Shown here: positions 12,286 through 24,600 of the stretch, piece after piece
Numbering within the stretch: position 1 is the stretch's first letter
Layout: the number at the start of each line of letters is the position of its first letter
Source of the DNA: Sesamum alatum
Taxonomy: Eukaryota > Streptophyta > Magnoliopsida > Lamiales > Pedaliaceae
NCBI GenBank assembly: GCA_034509735.1
Contig: JACGWO010000005.1
Coordinates: forward strand, 38,718,479-38,782,478
Reading direction: 5' to 3'
Length of the DNA: 64,000 bases
Made by a program: the position numbers and the translations under genes
Notes under the pieces: generated by a model
Seen by the model: the letters and a program-made list of their open reading frames with translations, nothing else
What the model was told of the DNA's origin: nothing
The model's database searches: none

Positions 12286-14155
12286 TGCTCGTGGAGCTGA
12301 GAGAGGTAGAGGTAGAGGCAGGGGCAGAGGCACTGATAATAGAGATGGTAGCCATACTATTGGTGGGAGTACGAGGGGACCGGGAGCACAAGCAACTCAG
12401 AGACAGACTCAAGCAAGAATATATAACATGACTAGGGAAGAAGCTCCAGCCTCAAATGATGTGATATCAGGTACGATCTTATTATTTGATATTGAGGCAT
12501 ATGTTTTAATTGACCCTGGCTCTACGCATTCATATATATCTTCACAATTTGTATCTAAAATACCTGGTGAGAATAGCCCTCTGGGATATAATTTGATGGT
12601 TCATTTGCCTATGGGAGGAGGTGTAATAGTGAATAATGTTAGAAAGGGGAGTTTAGTGAGGATTGGTGACGTAAACTTACTTGTAGATCTGATAGTGATG
12701 GATCTGAAGGAGTTTGATGTAATCTTGGGGATGGATTGGTTAGCGCAACATAAGGCAGTGGTTGACTGTTATAAGAAGGAAGTGATGATTGAATCTTCTG
12801 GCAAGCCAAAAGTAGTATTTGTGGGAGATCGACAAGTAATACCAGTCTGTGTAATATCGGCTATTGAGGCGAGACGATTAATGTTAGAAGGGTGTGAGGC
12901 ATATTTAGCCCATGTGATAGACACCGAAAAGATTAGTCCCACACTGAAAGAAATCCCTGTAGTGAGAGATTTTCCTGAAGTGTTTCCTGACGACTTACCA
13001 GGTTTGCCACCGCATAGGGAAGTGGACTTTACCATAGAAACCCTCCCAGGAGTTGCCCCGATTTCTATTGCACCGTATAGAATGGCGCCAGTGGAATTAC
13101 AAGAACTTAAAAAGCAAATAGAAGAATTATTGGAGAAAGGATTTATCAGACCAAGTACTTCACCGTGGGGAGCACCAGTGTTATTTGTGAAAAAGAAAGA
13201 CGGTAGTATGAGGTTGTGCATCGATTACCGCCAATTGAATAGGGTGACCGTGAAGAATAAATATCCATTACCGAGAATCGATGATTTATTAGACCAGTTG
13301 AAGGGAGCCACTATATTTTCAAAGATTGATTTGAGGTCTGGGTATTGGCAGTTGAGGATAGTAGAGAAAGATATACCAAAAACAGCTTTTCGCACTCGTT
13401 ATGGGCACTATGAGTTCCTGGTGATGCCATTTGGGTTAACAAATGCACCGACAGCGTTCATGGCATTAATGAATCGTACATTCCAAGAGTACTTGGACCA
13501 GTTTGTGATAGTCTTTATAGATGACATCTTGGTGTATTCGAGAAATAAGGGGGAACATGAACAACATTTGAGAATAGTGTTGCAGATTTTGAAGGAAAAA
13601 GAGTTGTATGCTAAGCTAAGCAAGTGTGAATTTTGGGTAAATCAGGTGGTTTTCCTAGGGCATGTGATATCGGGTGATGGGGTTATGCCTGACCCTGCAA
13701 AAGTGAAGGCTGTTATGGAATGGAGAGTACCGAAGAATACGACGGAAGTTCGAAGTTTCTTGGGATTAGCTGGGTATTACAGGCGTTTTGTCGAGGGCTT
13801 TTCCATAATTGCAGGTCCTTTGACTAAGTTATTGAGGAAAGGGGTACCATTCCATTGGACTGAACAATGTCAGCAGAGTTTTGATGAGCTAAAGAAAAGA
13901 TTGACATCGACTCCAATTTTGGTTTTACCGTCTGGCAGTGGTGGATATGTGGTATACACGGATGCGTCGAAACAAGGTTTGGGGTGTGTCTTAATGCAAA
14001 ATGGGAAGGTAATTGCTTATGCATCTCGTCAGCTGAGGACCCATGAGTTAAATTATCCCACGCATGATTTGGAGTTAGCAGCGATTGTGCATGCATTGAA
14101 GATTTGGAGACATTATTTTGTACGGAGAACGATTTCAGATCTTCACCGACCATAA
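12047..14155 (+). CDS. pol 5' part: protease, reverse transcriptase, RNase H
   Basis: Long open frame carrying the aspartic protease motif (LIDPGSTHS, about 12506-12532), reverse transcriptase with [11 protein letters not shown] and the catalytic FIDDILVYS (about 13514-13540), and RNase H beginning [12 protein letters not shown] (about 13950). Meaningful homology starts only near 12212, just after the gag zinc knuckle. It ends prematurely inside RNase H: an extra T in a T-run near 14115 throws the frame into a stop at 14155, and a second extra base in an A-run near 14163 restores the downstream pol frame. Product would be the replication enzymes of the retrotransposon. Confidence 0.92.
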   Translation: MDQVEELDRVMVGGYPLYRVVLLVGGDIWEHVGDLVLYLRFVITAGVEDTCREIVPARLPVHMSGGSASGTQSQSSIGSNARGAERGRGRGRGRGTDNRDGSHTIGGSTRGPGAQATQRQTQARIYNMTREEAPASNDVISGTILLFDIEAYVLIDPGSTHSYISSQFVSKIPGENSPLGYNLMVHLPMGGGVIVNNVRKGSLVRIGDVNLLVDLIVMDLKEFDVILGMDWLAQHKAVVDCYKKEVMIESSGKPKVVFVGDRQVIPVCVISAIEARRLMLEGCEAYLAHVIDTEKISPTLKEIPVVRDFPEVFPDDLPGLPPHREVDFTIETLPGVAPISIAPYRMAPVELQELKKQIEELLEKGFIRPSTSPWGAPVLFVKKKDGSMRLCIDYRQLNRVTVKNKYPLPRIDDLLDQLKGATIFSKIDLRSGYWQLRIVEKDIPKTAFRTRYGHYEFLVMPFGLTNAPTAFMALMNRTFQEYLDQFVIVFIDDILVYSRNKGEHEQHLRIVLQILKEKELYAKLSKCEFWVNQVVFLGHVISGDGVMPDPAKVKAVMEWRVPKNTTEVRSFLGLAGYYRRFVEGFSIIAGPLTKLLRKGVPFHWTEQCQQSFDELKKRLTSTPILVLPSGSGGYVVYTDASKQGLGCVLMQNGKVIAYASRQLRTHELNYPTHDLELAAIVHALKIWRHYFVRRTISDLHRP

Positions 14156-14163
14156 GAGCTTGA

Positions 14164-15894
14164 AAATATATTTTAACGCAGAAGGAATTGAATTTGAGAC
14201 AAAGAAGATGGATAGAGTTGCTAAAGGATTATGAATGCACTATTGATTATCATCCGGGAAAAGCAAATGTAGTAGCAGACGCATTAAGTAGAAAGAGTTC
14301 AAGCACCTTAGCCAGTTTGGGGAGTCATGATCTGACATTGTTATTGGAGATGAGATCTCTGAATACGAAAGTAGAGGTTGATCAGATAGCAGGTTTGTTG
14401 GCGACTTTGCAGCTTAAGCCGAACCTTGTGGATACAATTAGAGAAGCGCAGACTCGAGATCCTTTCTTATTACGGATGTTGGAGAGAATGAAACATAGTA
14501 AGAAACCAAATTTTTCAGTAAGGGGTGATGGAGTGATAGTGAATGGAGGACGGGTTTGTGTACCTGATGTGGATGGATTACGGGAAGAGATTTTACGGGA
14601 AGCTCACAATGCACCATACGCAATGCATCCTGGTACCGTGAAGATGTATCGAGACTTAAAACCATATTATTGGTGGCAGACAATGAAGAAAGATGTGGCA
14701 GAATTTGTGGGTAAATGTATGACGTGTCAACAAGTAAAGGCAGAACATCAGGCGCCAGTGGGTAAACTTCAACCTTTATCTATACCAGAGTGGAAGTGGG
14801 AGAAGATCACTATGGATTTTGTTGTAGGGTTGCCTCGTACGCTCAGAAAGCATGACGCTATTTGGGTAATTGTGGATAGACTGACGAAATCAGCTCATTT
14901 CTTGCCTGTACGCCAAAGTGATTCTTTGGATAAGTTAGCTGAGTTATACGTTTCCGAAATCGTAAGACTACATGGTGTGCCTATATCTATTGTGTCAGAT
15001 AGAGATCCTCGATTCACCTCACGTTTTTGGGGAAGCTTACAAAGGGCGTTGGGCACAAAATTGCATTTCAGTACCGCATTTCATCCGCAGACAGATGGAC
15101 AGTCCGAAAGAACGATTCAGACTCTGGAAGATATGATGAGGGCTTGTGTAATGGAGTTCAAGGGCAACTGGGATGACCACCTACCTTTGATGGAGTTTGC
15201 ATATAACAACAGTTTTCATTCTAGCATCGGTATGGCCCCATATGAAGCTTTATATGGAAGAAGATGTCGAAGTCCAGTATGTTGGGATATTGAGGGATTG
15301 CGACAATTAGAAGGTCCGGAATTGGTACAACAGACGATGGAGAAGGTACAGACAGTTAAGAAATGTTTGAAAGCAACCCAAGATCGTCAGAAAAGTTATG
15401 TTGACAAACATCGAAGGGAGATGGAATATGAAATTGGTGAGAAGGTCTTCCTGAAAGTATCTCCGTGGAAGGGAATATTGAGATTTGGCAAGCAAGGAAA
15501 GTTGAGTCCGAGGTATATTGGACTGTATGAAATTATTGAAAGAATCGGACCACTAGCGTATCGACTAGCACTGCCAGCAGAGTTATCACAGATACACGAT
15601 GTGTTTCATGTTTCGATGCTACGACGATATCGATCAGATCCTAGCCATGTTATCCGTGAACCGGAGATAGAGATTTCCGAGGAGTTGACATATGTGGAAG
15701 AGCCAATAGAAATTTTGGACAGAAACGTAAGAAAATTAAGAAATAAGGAGATCCCTATGGTAAAGGTGAGGTGGAGTCATCACTCCCCAAGAGAAGCCAC
15801 TTGGGAAGTTGAGGAGCATATGAGAGAAAAGTACCCCTATTTATTTCCAGAGACGGGTAAGTTAATTAAATTTCGGGGACGAAATTTTTATTAG
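14164..15894 (+). CDS. pol 3' part: RNase H tail, integrase, chromodomain-like tail
   Basis: Continues the RNase H C terminus, then integrase: HHCC zinc-binding region (H...CMTCQQ, about 14620-14735), DDE core with aspartates near 14813 and 15000 (SDRDPRF) and glutamate in GQSERT (about 15100-15117). The C-terminal [13 protein letters not shown] block leads to a chromodomain-like tail ([15 protein letters not shown]...EATWEVE), as in Tekay/Del chromoviruses. The frame opens at 14164 after a stop codon and has no proper initiator, consistent with a frameshifted polyprotein. The stop at 15892-15894 is adjacent to the polypurine tract. Confidence 0.92.
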   Translation, partial: KYILTQKELNLRQRRWIELLKDYECTIDYHPGKANVVADALSRKSSSTLASLGSHDLTLLLEMRSLNTKVEVDQIAGLLATLQLKPNLVDTIREAQTRDPFLLRMLERMKHSKKPNFSVRGDGVIVNGGRVCVPDVDGLREEILREAHNAPYAMHPGTVKMYRDLKPYYWWQTMKKDVAEFVGKCMTCQQVKAEHQAPVGKLQPLSIPEWKWEKITMDFVVGLPRTLRKHDAIWVIVDRLTKSAHFLPVRQSDSLDKLAELYVSEIVRLHGVPISIVSDRDPRFTSRFWGSLQRALGTKLHFSTAFHPQTDGQSERTIQTLEDMMRACVMEFKGNWDDHLPLMEFAYNNSFHSSIGMAPYEALYGRRCRSPVCWDIEGLRQLEGPELVQQTMEKVQTVKKCLKATQDRQKSYVDKHRREMEYEIGEKVFLKVSPWKGILRFGKQGKLSPRYIGLYEIIERIGPLAYRLALPAELSQIHDVFHVSMLRRYRSDPSHVIREPEIEISEELTYVEEPIEILDRNVRKLRNKEIPMVKVRWSHHSPREATWEVEEHMREKYPYLFPETGKLIKFRGRNFY

Positions 15895-15905
15895 GAGGGG
15901 AGAAA
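15893..15905 (+). other. polypurine tract
   Basis: AGGAGGGGAGAAA immediately before the 3' LTR start at 15906; the primer for plus-strand DNA synthesis. Confidence 0.85.
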
Positions 15906-16169
15906 TGTGACGTCCATATAATTTTATTCATAATCGAGGGGCTAATTAGTTATTATTAAGAAAATATAAATTTAATTATAAGTATAGGTTGAAATTATAA
16001 ATATATTAAAACTTGAAGGGACTAAATTGGAGCTTTATTAAATATTTGTGGTCAATACATAAATATATAGAAGTTGGGGACCAAATTGCAATTTTAATAA
16101 AATAAAATAAAAAAAAAATAATACAAAAATTGATTTAAGCAGCACGTGGCTGCCTATCTCACCCTCATA

Positions 16170-16200
<31 letters not shown>

Positions 16201-17070
16201 GACTTAGTATTTAAGAAAACACAACACACTTTTAAACACTAAACATACATTACATTTTTTTTTTTTGAATTGTGCTAACTGCGAACGACACCAGGTTAGT
16301 AAAATTTTACTTTAAATTATGAATTAATTATTATATTAACATTGTTTAATTAGTGCATTTATTAAATATGATTTGTACTATTCGATTTACTATTTAATCG
16401 GAAAATTTATTGAATTTGAGCATTTATACAAATTAGTGTTCGGGCATATATTTAATTGGACTGGAATATTATAGCTAATGACATAAAATTATATAACCTA
16501 CTAGATTTAGTAGTTGTTATAATGGACTATTCAAATTGGTCGGGTTTATTAATCAAATACATAATTGTATGTACCAGAGTTTAAAATAATTATCATTATA
16601 GTGAAGAATTGGTAGAAATTAATAGGGATAGTAGGGAATTATATTTGAGAAATATTAGGGAATTGTATTTAAGAAAATTATAATTATTAAAAATAAATAT
16701 GAGATATTTGTAATAATTTCATTTACGGATGGTATAAAGGACAATAATTATAAAAACAGGAGGGGTTTGATAGAATAAGCTTTTATGAGTTAATAGATAA
16801 ATTAGATGTATAGCAGGGGAGTTTTATGGCGTCTAAAATTTAGACGAGAAAGGAACGGAGGTTTGAATTTTAATATAAATGAAATATTAAAATATTGATA
16901 TAAAATATACGCATATATTTAGTAATTTCATTCGTAACTTACGTTATTTTCAATTATATTGATTATACATATTATAACGCATTATAGGACACGGGGATAA
17001 AGTAGAAGACTAATCAACTCCTACTAGCATAATCGTTTTTGGGATCGAGGTAAGTATAGTTAATTGAATT

Positions 17071-17101
<31 letters not shown>

Positions 17102-18231
17102 GTGTTATATATATATATGGATACATATTCTTGTGTTGTATACGAAATTGTGAGTTGTTGGCTATTTGTTTGGATTATTTGTTATTCTGTGAAGTTGTCG
17201 TTATGTGATTATATGTGGTTATGTTGTTCGGAATTTAGAAGGATGGTGATATGCATTATATGTGATTCTTAAATGAAATTGAATGTTGAAGTTACGGGTG
17301 GGGATTTGATTGTTGAAATGACAATGAGTGAGGAGAATATTGTGAATTGAGATAAGTAATGGCTTACCTAACTGGAGGGCATACTGCAATGGCTTATGGT
17401 GATATGATTAATGACGAGTTGTGTGCTGTCATTGATCGAGGGAGATGATGTAACATATCATACGAGCTGTGTGCTGTGTGATATGATGAATGATGGGATA
17501 TCATACGAGCTGTGTGCTGTGTGGTATCATTGATTTTGGGGTATCATACGAGCTGTGTGCTGTGTGGTACCGAGAAAAAAAAAAAGAGATATTATGATTG
17601 AGGGGATGATAGCCGGCATAGACCATTGAGTGATGTACTCCAGCATGGGTAAACAGGGCCCTAAGGAAATAAACAATAAAGTCGAGTATTAGGTGTAATT
17701 TGATATATGATTGTTGGTATATGTTATTTCTTATATTTGTCGTATTGCATGATACTCGTTTTATTATGTATGTGCGTGTATATGTATAAGTCAGTTAGCT
17801 ATACTTATTGAGTAGGCAGCTCATCCTTTGCCAACGTTTTTCAGGAGATAGATCACGGTGACTAGCTATGTCAAATTGGAAGTTTGCCATGGACCTTAAT
17901 AGGTGGGTCAGCCGTGACATCTAAAGCCGTGGGTTTTGGCCATATGACTATTAAACATCTAGTCTTTTATCGGGTTTGCGTTTTAGATTATGTAACAGCC
18001 TGAGACTTTCATATTTTGGAGTTTTGTATATAAGTATATCTGTGGCCTAGTAAATATAAACTTTTGATGATACCTATCGTGATTTAAGATATATTTATAG
18101 AATTATATTATATCGAGAAAAATAGGATTTATCTTATTAGTTTAGAATGAAAAATCTTAAAAGACAACTTATAATTACGAAGAGTATGATGATTAGTAGT
18201 GATATAGTGTTGTGTCGTAGGGGGTGTCACA
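15906..18231 (+). repeat. 3' LTR of the Tekay-like element
   Basis: 2326 bp, same ends as the 5' LTR and followed by the AATAA duplication at 18232-18236. Slightly longer than the 5' LTR because of microsatellite and homopolymer differences. Confidence 0.95.
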
Positions 18232-18236
18232 AATAA

Positions 18237-18719
18237 TGCAATATTAATACATTGTTTTTTCATTATCAATGCATTACTAAATTTTTGAAAAATTAAATAC
18301 ATTGGCTTCTTGAAAGGATGCATATATATATATATATATGTGTGTGTTCTAATTCAATAGCCGTGGATTTTCTAAGACACGTACCCTCTAGACAAGTTTG
18401 CTGTCCAACAAGTCAAATAATACAACTCAATTCCTAGTCAACAATACTAAGGAGGTTTTAGAGGTTGTCTAGGTGAGTCTATAAGTTTTTCTCAATATTT
18501 TATAAGATACAAAAACAGGATGTTATGAGCTTATAATCTCAAAAATAAAGTAAGGAGTTCCAAACTCATATTCAAAATCTGATATGATTCTTTCAATTTA
18601 GATCGTACTAATAATAAAATTGTCAATTTATTGTGTGTTGTAATTGGTATGATTAAGTTGCTAATTTGTAACAATATTTAATCTGAAAAGTTGACGCCAA
18701 TTCATAGTGAATTCCATAA
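18237..18719. repeat. AT-rich DNA with a dispersed-repeat fragment
   Basis: Around 18480-18700 there is a diverged copy of a repeat whose key wording is ATGTTATGAGCTTATAA and GTAAGG. Related copies lie near 51010-51290, 51860-52085 and 56410-57130. No gene seen. Confidence 0.4.
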
Positions 18720-18855
18720 ATTAAATTGAGTAGAAAAAGAGTAAGTGATGTTTCTCACATAGGAATATGATGGGAATACTTTGGGCCTTGACGATGATAT
18801 AAGGTAGATGTGGGGGTTAGAGTGTTCTCACACTCGTCCTCGTCCCACGGTGGAA
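18720..18855 (+). repeat. dispersed repeat, inverted copy of 53520-53660
   Basis: Contains CACATAGGAATATGATGGGAA followed by a GATGATATAAGG-type block and a CCCAC-rich tract. The reverse complement matches 53520-53660 over about 130 bases with scattered differences. Probably a fragment of an LTR or other transposon. Confidence 0.6.
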
Positions 18856-19644
18856 GTTTATTCAAGAAATAAACTCCTAATATTGGGTTTAAGGTTCAAA
18901 TGTAGTTTGAAATGTTAATCGATGTGACTGTCTATAATAAGTATGAATGAGGATATGATATTATTTTGATTCTTGGGTCAAATTCAAAATCAAGTGATGC
19001 GGTTGATATGGTGTGAATCTCCCTCACGATCAATGCGCAACTAATACCACATTATCTCAATAGGATTATGAGGCAGTTGATCCAGAAAAATGAGGGTGAG
19101 TTTATGAAAAGTCTAATAGTAAATATATTTAAGAAAAATAATTATGAAGGTATATGTGTTACGATGAGTACGCGTTGTAATGAAAATGATTGTTATATTC
19201 TTGAATTATTAATGAATAGAATATTAAGTATTTTGATATTTGAATATAGTGAAGAATGTAATAAACTGAATCAATTTAAAACAAAAGACGATAATTATTA
19301 GGTGTGCACCTAATAAATATTGTTGATTTATGGACTTGAAAGTTATAATTTATTGCTTGAGTAAATGAGATTTTTTTTTCCTTTTTTACGCTATATTTGG
19401 ATTGATTGAGTCAAAGTCATAAATTTCAGATTCTTAGTACCAACTTTTTTGAATTTATTTGCGTAATTCTAAATTGAAATGATTTTAAATCCTTGACTCT
19501 AAAGTTAAATTGCATTCTATTGAATATTGATGGATTTAAAATTATTCTAATGTGAAGTCATTTAAAATCTTTTTTTTAAGTTTTCTTCAAATCCAAATAT
19601 AACTTAATCCAAAAGAATAATATATTGCTTGATTAAATAATTCA

Positions 19645-19675
<31 letters not shown>

Positions 19676-19990
19676 TCTGAAAATAAAACAATACAAGTTA
19701 ACAATTAATCATAACCAACACAAAAAAAAAAGAAAAAAGAAAAAAGAAAACACACACACACACAAAATCAGAAAAAGTAGACTGTAATTACAATGATTAT
19801 TGGGACCACACTTTCATCACTGAATTATATCATCATCAATAAATACAATAGAATAAAGTCCTTTAATAATCAATCAATAATACCAGCCCAAAAGATTAAC
19901 AAAATAAAAAATAGAAAAAATTTCATCCTATTTTAATTAAATTAATAATTGCATTCATTTATATATTAATGATTTGACTCTATTATATAA
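18856..19990. other. AT-rich intergenic DNA, no gene seen
   Basis: Only short random ORFs. Contains a CA/TA microsatellite near 19646-19675 and A-rich and CA tracts near 19720-19765. Confidence 0.5.
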
Positions 19991-20552
19991 CTAGTTAGTA
20001 CCCGTGTCAAAGACACGACGGTATCATTAATTTAAATTTTAAAATGCAAACATAAAAGAATATGTAAATAACCTGAAATTTAAATTCAAGTAGTTAATAA
20101 GAATAAAAACACAAAAGTATATTGAATATAAAAATAGATTTACATTATAAGACTAACTAAATTTATTTAGAAAAATAAGTGGATTTTTTGGATACAGATA
20201 AGTACACTCATCAAAAATTTAAACCAAAGGTATAAAATAATGTTCTAAGTATTATTAGATATCAAAATAAGATTTTAAATTATGTTACTAGCTTATTTAT
20301 CATATAGTGATTCTGGATAAACATAAACAATCATACACTTTTCTAAAATTAAATAAAAATGAAAAAGCATTTTAGTATATAACAAAATAAAATTCAAAGA
20401 TACTCGTAACTTAAATAGCTTATATATTTTTATTTTATTATATCAGGTGTTTTTGCACGCAATCTCTACAAGCATAATTTTAATATTATTATTTCTATGT
20501 ATATAATATAATATTTATATTATTTTTAAATATATATTTGAGCGTGTCACGC
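19991..20552 (-). mobile_element. Helitron-like non-autonomous element (tentative)
   Basis: On the minus strand the left edge reads as a Helitron 3' terminus: a short perfect hairpin (CGTGTC-TTT-GACACG), then GGTACTAA and a terminal CTAG (19991-19994) followed by T. The body is AT-rich and non-coding. Parts of it (about 20160-20320) resemble 48230-48420, where another CTAG-hairpin terminus lies in the same orientation. The other end near 20540-20560 has a GCGTGTCACGC motif and is not a textbook TC terminus, so the class is uncertain. Confidence 0.4.
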
Positions 20553-21603
20553 ATACTAATACTAATCAAATGGTCAAACACCTCATTTGAATTTGATCAA
20601 ATTAAGTCAAACAAAAACTTTGTGCGGTCATGATGATCGGCTCATGATCAAGGATCACCTAAGATTTTCCTGCTCCAGTTGCATCCAACAATTTCTTTCC
20701 GCCTTTTGGGTCACGTCATCTTTTCAGTATAAAGTTATTAGCATAAAAACAACTTCCACGCGATTTCTTCTTCTCGAAGCACGCAAATTGATAAGCCGAA
20801 CACCTTATTGCTCTAGATAAGAAAGTGTGCTTATTAGTTGAGTTTCCAGAGAGCTTATCATAGAGCGAAGGACTTATCACTGCCCATTTAATACTGGAGT
20901 GGAGAGAATGCGGAGACCCACGCGCGTGGAAAGAGAGAGCAGGGGAGGCATATCCCACACGTCGTCTTATCTTATCCCCACGTACCCCAACCGCGCGTAG
21001 CTCATAGGACACGTGCAGTCAACTCAGATTTGTAACGTACATATTTGGACGACACGCGCAACGAGGCGCGTAACCTTTTTTTCTCCAATTATCTGTCTTT
21101 TCCCCTTAATTTCCTTGTTCTGAAAAGCACCATCTTTTTCCTCTCTCTCACACACTACACACCGCACCTCCTCCCCCCCCACTTTATAAAGACCCTGAGA
21201 GAGAGAGAGAGTACATAAAGAGAGAGAGAAAGATAGGTGAGTGTTTGAAGGGGCAAGAGAAAAAAAGGAAAAAAGAGTTGCCGAAACCCAAAATCTCTCT
21301 CTCGATCTCTGCCTTTCTTTCAGCCGCTTCACGAATTCCGAGGTAGAATTTCATGTTGTGTGTGCTGTGTCCTGCCTGTGTGTTTGTGGGCTTGTGTTGA
21401 ATTTTGTCTCTTTGTCGTCGTGTGTTGTGTGTTTGTTTGTGCCTTTGTGGGTCGTTTTTCTTTGTCGTTGCTGGTCTGGGTTCTGTTCCTTGTGTTGATT
21501 TTTGACGGAGGATTGTGTGAATTTTCTTCAAGTAGAAGAAGAGTGGGATTTCTGTGGATCTACATAATTCTGGAGTGTTGGGATTGATTGATCGTTTGAG
21601 AAG
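20553..21603 (+). promoter_or_regulatory. TPR4 promoter and 5' UTR
   Basis: Composition shifts from AT-rich to GC-richer DNA here. A G-box/ABRE-like CACGTG is at 21010-21015. A TATA box (TATAAA, 21185-21190) is followed by a GA-repeat leader (about 21198-21230), so transcription should start near 21210-21220. GAG|GTAGAA near 21341 and a TTCAAGTAG acceptor near 21536 suggest a 5' UTR intron. If it is spliced, it removes the only upstream ATG I see (21353, a 15-codon uORF). Confidence 0.65.
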
Positions 21604-24600
21604 ATGTCTTCTTTAAGCAGAGAGCTTGTTTTCTTAATTCTTCAGTTTCTAGACGAAGAAAAATTTAAAGAAACTGTACACAGGTAAGCCGGCTGAATCC
21701 TTTTAACTTTTTAAATTGATTATTTTCCCGCATGTTTTCTTTTTTCTAATGTTTTTTGGGTTGTGTTGTAAATGATTCAAGATTGGAGAAGGAGTCAGGG
21801 TTTTTCTTCAACATGAGGTACTTTGAGGATTCAGTGACAAACGGAGAATGGGAGGAGGTGGAAAAGTATTTATCCGGGTTTACAAAGGTTGATGACAACC
21901 GTTACTCCATGAAAATCTTCTTTGAACTTCGAAAGCAGAAGTATCTTGAAGCCCTCGACAAGTAAAGCATTTATTCGGTTTGGCTGTCTGTTTTACTTAA
22001 TTCAAGAAAGTTTTGGTGATGAGTCTTTTTGGTTGATTTTAGTTTTTCTCATATGTCAGGCGTGACCATGCCAAGGCTGTGGAGATTCTCACGAAAGATT
22101 TAAAAGTATTTTCGACATTCAATGAGGAACTCTTCAAGGAAATTACGCTGCTTTTGACATTGCAAAATTTTAGGTATAACTTTTTAATAATAGTGTGTTG
22201 ATTAGATCATGATACATGAGATTACAATTTGTTTGAATTTCATCATGCAGCTGAGATGAAATGATCTTTCTCATTCTTTTCTGGTGAGGTTAAATGAGCA
22301 ACTGTTGAAAATGCCTCCAACTACCAACAAATGTTTAATATTTCATTGAATCTTTTCTTCTTGTATAGGACAGTTGGTAAAATGTGGGAATGGGACCACA
22401 TTAGTTAATAGGTTGGGCTTTAGATGCATTTATGTTGAGGTTGAAATGCCCATGAAATCACTCAAATACGGACGAACAGACTACAGGTTTCTTGTCCTCA
22501 AATTCTTTTAGATTTAGTGTTGTTATTTTCAAGTGTTAATGATAGTAGAAATGGGATGTTAAGAGTTTCATCTCATTCTGATTGGATTTTATGCAGGATT
22601 TAAGGTTTTTGTTGTGTAAATAAATAACAATACATTTCTTTGCAAGTCCCTTTTTTGTGTTATATATTCCGGATCTGTTATGGGATTGCATTAACTTGTT
22701 GGAGTTTTTTCCTTTAAGTGCTTAAGCTTTTGAAGTCTTTGATTTAAATTTTAGAGTGCACTAAGCAGCACATTATTTTGGGTTTTCAAGCATAGTAATG
22801 ACAATAATGTGTTTCTTGAACTAATTATTCGTGTTAGTTGGCCTTTTCAGCCGGAGATAGGCTTTCTCAGCTGTTTGTGTCTTTAGCATTATGCTTTTTC
22901 TCTATGATCTTGCTTATGACGAAAGAACTCTTCATTCCAGGGAAAATGAACAGCTCTCTAAGTATGGTGATACTAAGTCAGCTAGGGCTATAATGCTTGT
23001 TGAGCTAAAGAAATTAATTGAAGCGAATCCACTCTTTCGTGATAAGCTTCAGTTTCCCACCTTGAAAAATTCGAGATTGAGAACACTGATCAATCAGAGG
23101 TAATTTCTGGAAGACACTAGTAGTAAATTATAACTGCCGCATGTATAAATTTGGTTTTAAATCTTGGAGCTTAATATGACAGAATTGTTATGATTGTTCC
23201 TTGGATTGCAGTTTGAATTGGCAGCACCAGCTTTGTAAGAATCCGAAGCCCAATCCTGATATAAAAACTCTCTTTGTTGATCACTCTTGTGGGCAGCCAA
23301 ATGGAGCTCGGGCTCCCTCCCCTGTCACAAATCCATTGATGGGTTCAATTCCTAAAGTTGGTGGTTTCCCGCCTATTGGAGGTCCTGCGGTAAGGCTTTG
23401 TGAAACATCTGTTGTTTGTCTCTATTACTTGATGAAAGCTATTATATATGATGAGGGTATATTATTGTTGTTGGTTTTCTTAACAGCCATTCCAGCATGC
23501 TGCTGCTCCTTTGACAACTTCACTTGCAGGGTGGATGGCCAATCCATCCTCCGTGCCACACCAAGCTGTTTCTGTGGGACCGATGGGCTTGACTCCCCCC
23601 AATCATGCTGGTAATTTAGATTAATTCCTTCTTGTATGCTCTTTGTTCTAATATTTGGTATTCCACTTAATTCTTTGAGGTTGGATACATTTTCCCATGG
23701 AAAAATGAGCTTAACTTTGTGTCTTTAACTGACAGTGATGAAAATGTAACCAATAGAGAAAATCATAGAATGTTTTTGTACAAGTATCATTATATCCTCT
23801 TCTATCTTACCTGACTTCTTCTACCTAATTAACCTTTTGTTTTGTGTCAAATTATCATGATAGTGTCTATGCTAAAGCGTCCTAGGACTCCTCCTACTAA
23901 CAGTCCAGCACTGGACTATCAAACTGCAGATTCTGAGCATGTACTGAAGAGATCAAGACCTTTTGGAATGCCAGATGAGGTACCCCCTTTTCTGCTATTC
24001 TCTTTGGCCCTTTCCCTTGAATGTGTCTGAAGTTATATTAATTGTTGCAAGAACATCTAATTGTATCCTGTAATTTGCACATTTGCTGGATCGTGTGATT
24101 GGGTAACTGTTAACTCTTTTTTGTGCGCTTAATTTTTGGTGCCAGTTTCATTTCCCATCTTGGGATTCCTATGTTAATAACACCAATTTTATGCAAATTC
24201 TTCATCTGCAGGCCAACAGTTTGCCTGTTAACATATTGCCCGTTGTTTATCCCAGTCAAAGCCATGCTCATTCCTCGTACTCTGCTGATGACTTGCCCAA
24301 GACTGTTGTGGCAAATTTGAATCAGGGTTCTGCTGTGAAGAGCATGGATTTCCATCCAGTGCGACAAACTCTACTCCTAGGTTAGTTCCCTCTATTCTGG
24401 ATATTTTTTTTTCTCATACTTATTATGTATTCAGTGCCTAGGTGTGTCGAGGAATTATCGGGTTCACTTTGTCCTTTTGGCCTTTTCAATCTAAATCCAA
24501 GTGAAGTTGGTTTTCCCACTTGGTGGGATACTTCACTCATGCTTTGTGATTTCTTCTCCCGGCTGATGAATTAAGTATAGTTTGTAAGTGTCGTCCAAAT

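Larger units (their letters stand above)
8627..18231 (+). mobile_element. full-length Ty3/Gypsy chromovirus (Tekay/Del-like)
   Basis: Complete 9.6-kb LTR retrotransposon bounded by two ~2.3-kb LTRs (8627-10938 and 15906-18231). Both begin TGTGAC and end GTCACA, and the element is flanked by the 5-bp target duplication AATAA (8622-8626 and 18232-18236). A PBS matching initiator Met tRNA follows the left LTR, and a polypurine tract precedes the right LTR. The internal order is gag, protease, RT, RNase H, integrase and a C-terminal chromodomain-like tail, which is Gypsy order. The long LTRs plus that tail point to the Tekay/Del clade. The LTRs are nearly identical by eye, so insertion is recent. 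Several frameshifts break gag-pol, so this copy is probably not autonomous. Confidence 0.96.

Noticed and set aside
12769..13221. 150-codon minus-strand ORF in pol
   Set aside because: Lies antisense to clear reverse transcriptase sequence; no family resemblance.
21184..21587. Several overlapping ORFs in the TPR4 leader
   Set aside because: They read through GA/CT and TGTG-rich UTR sequence; low complexity and not conserved.
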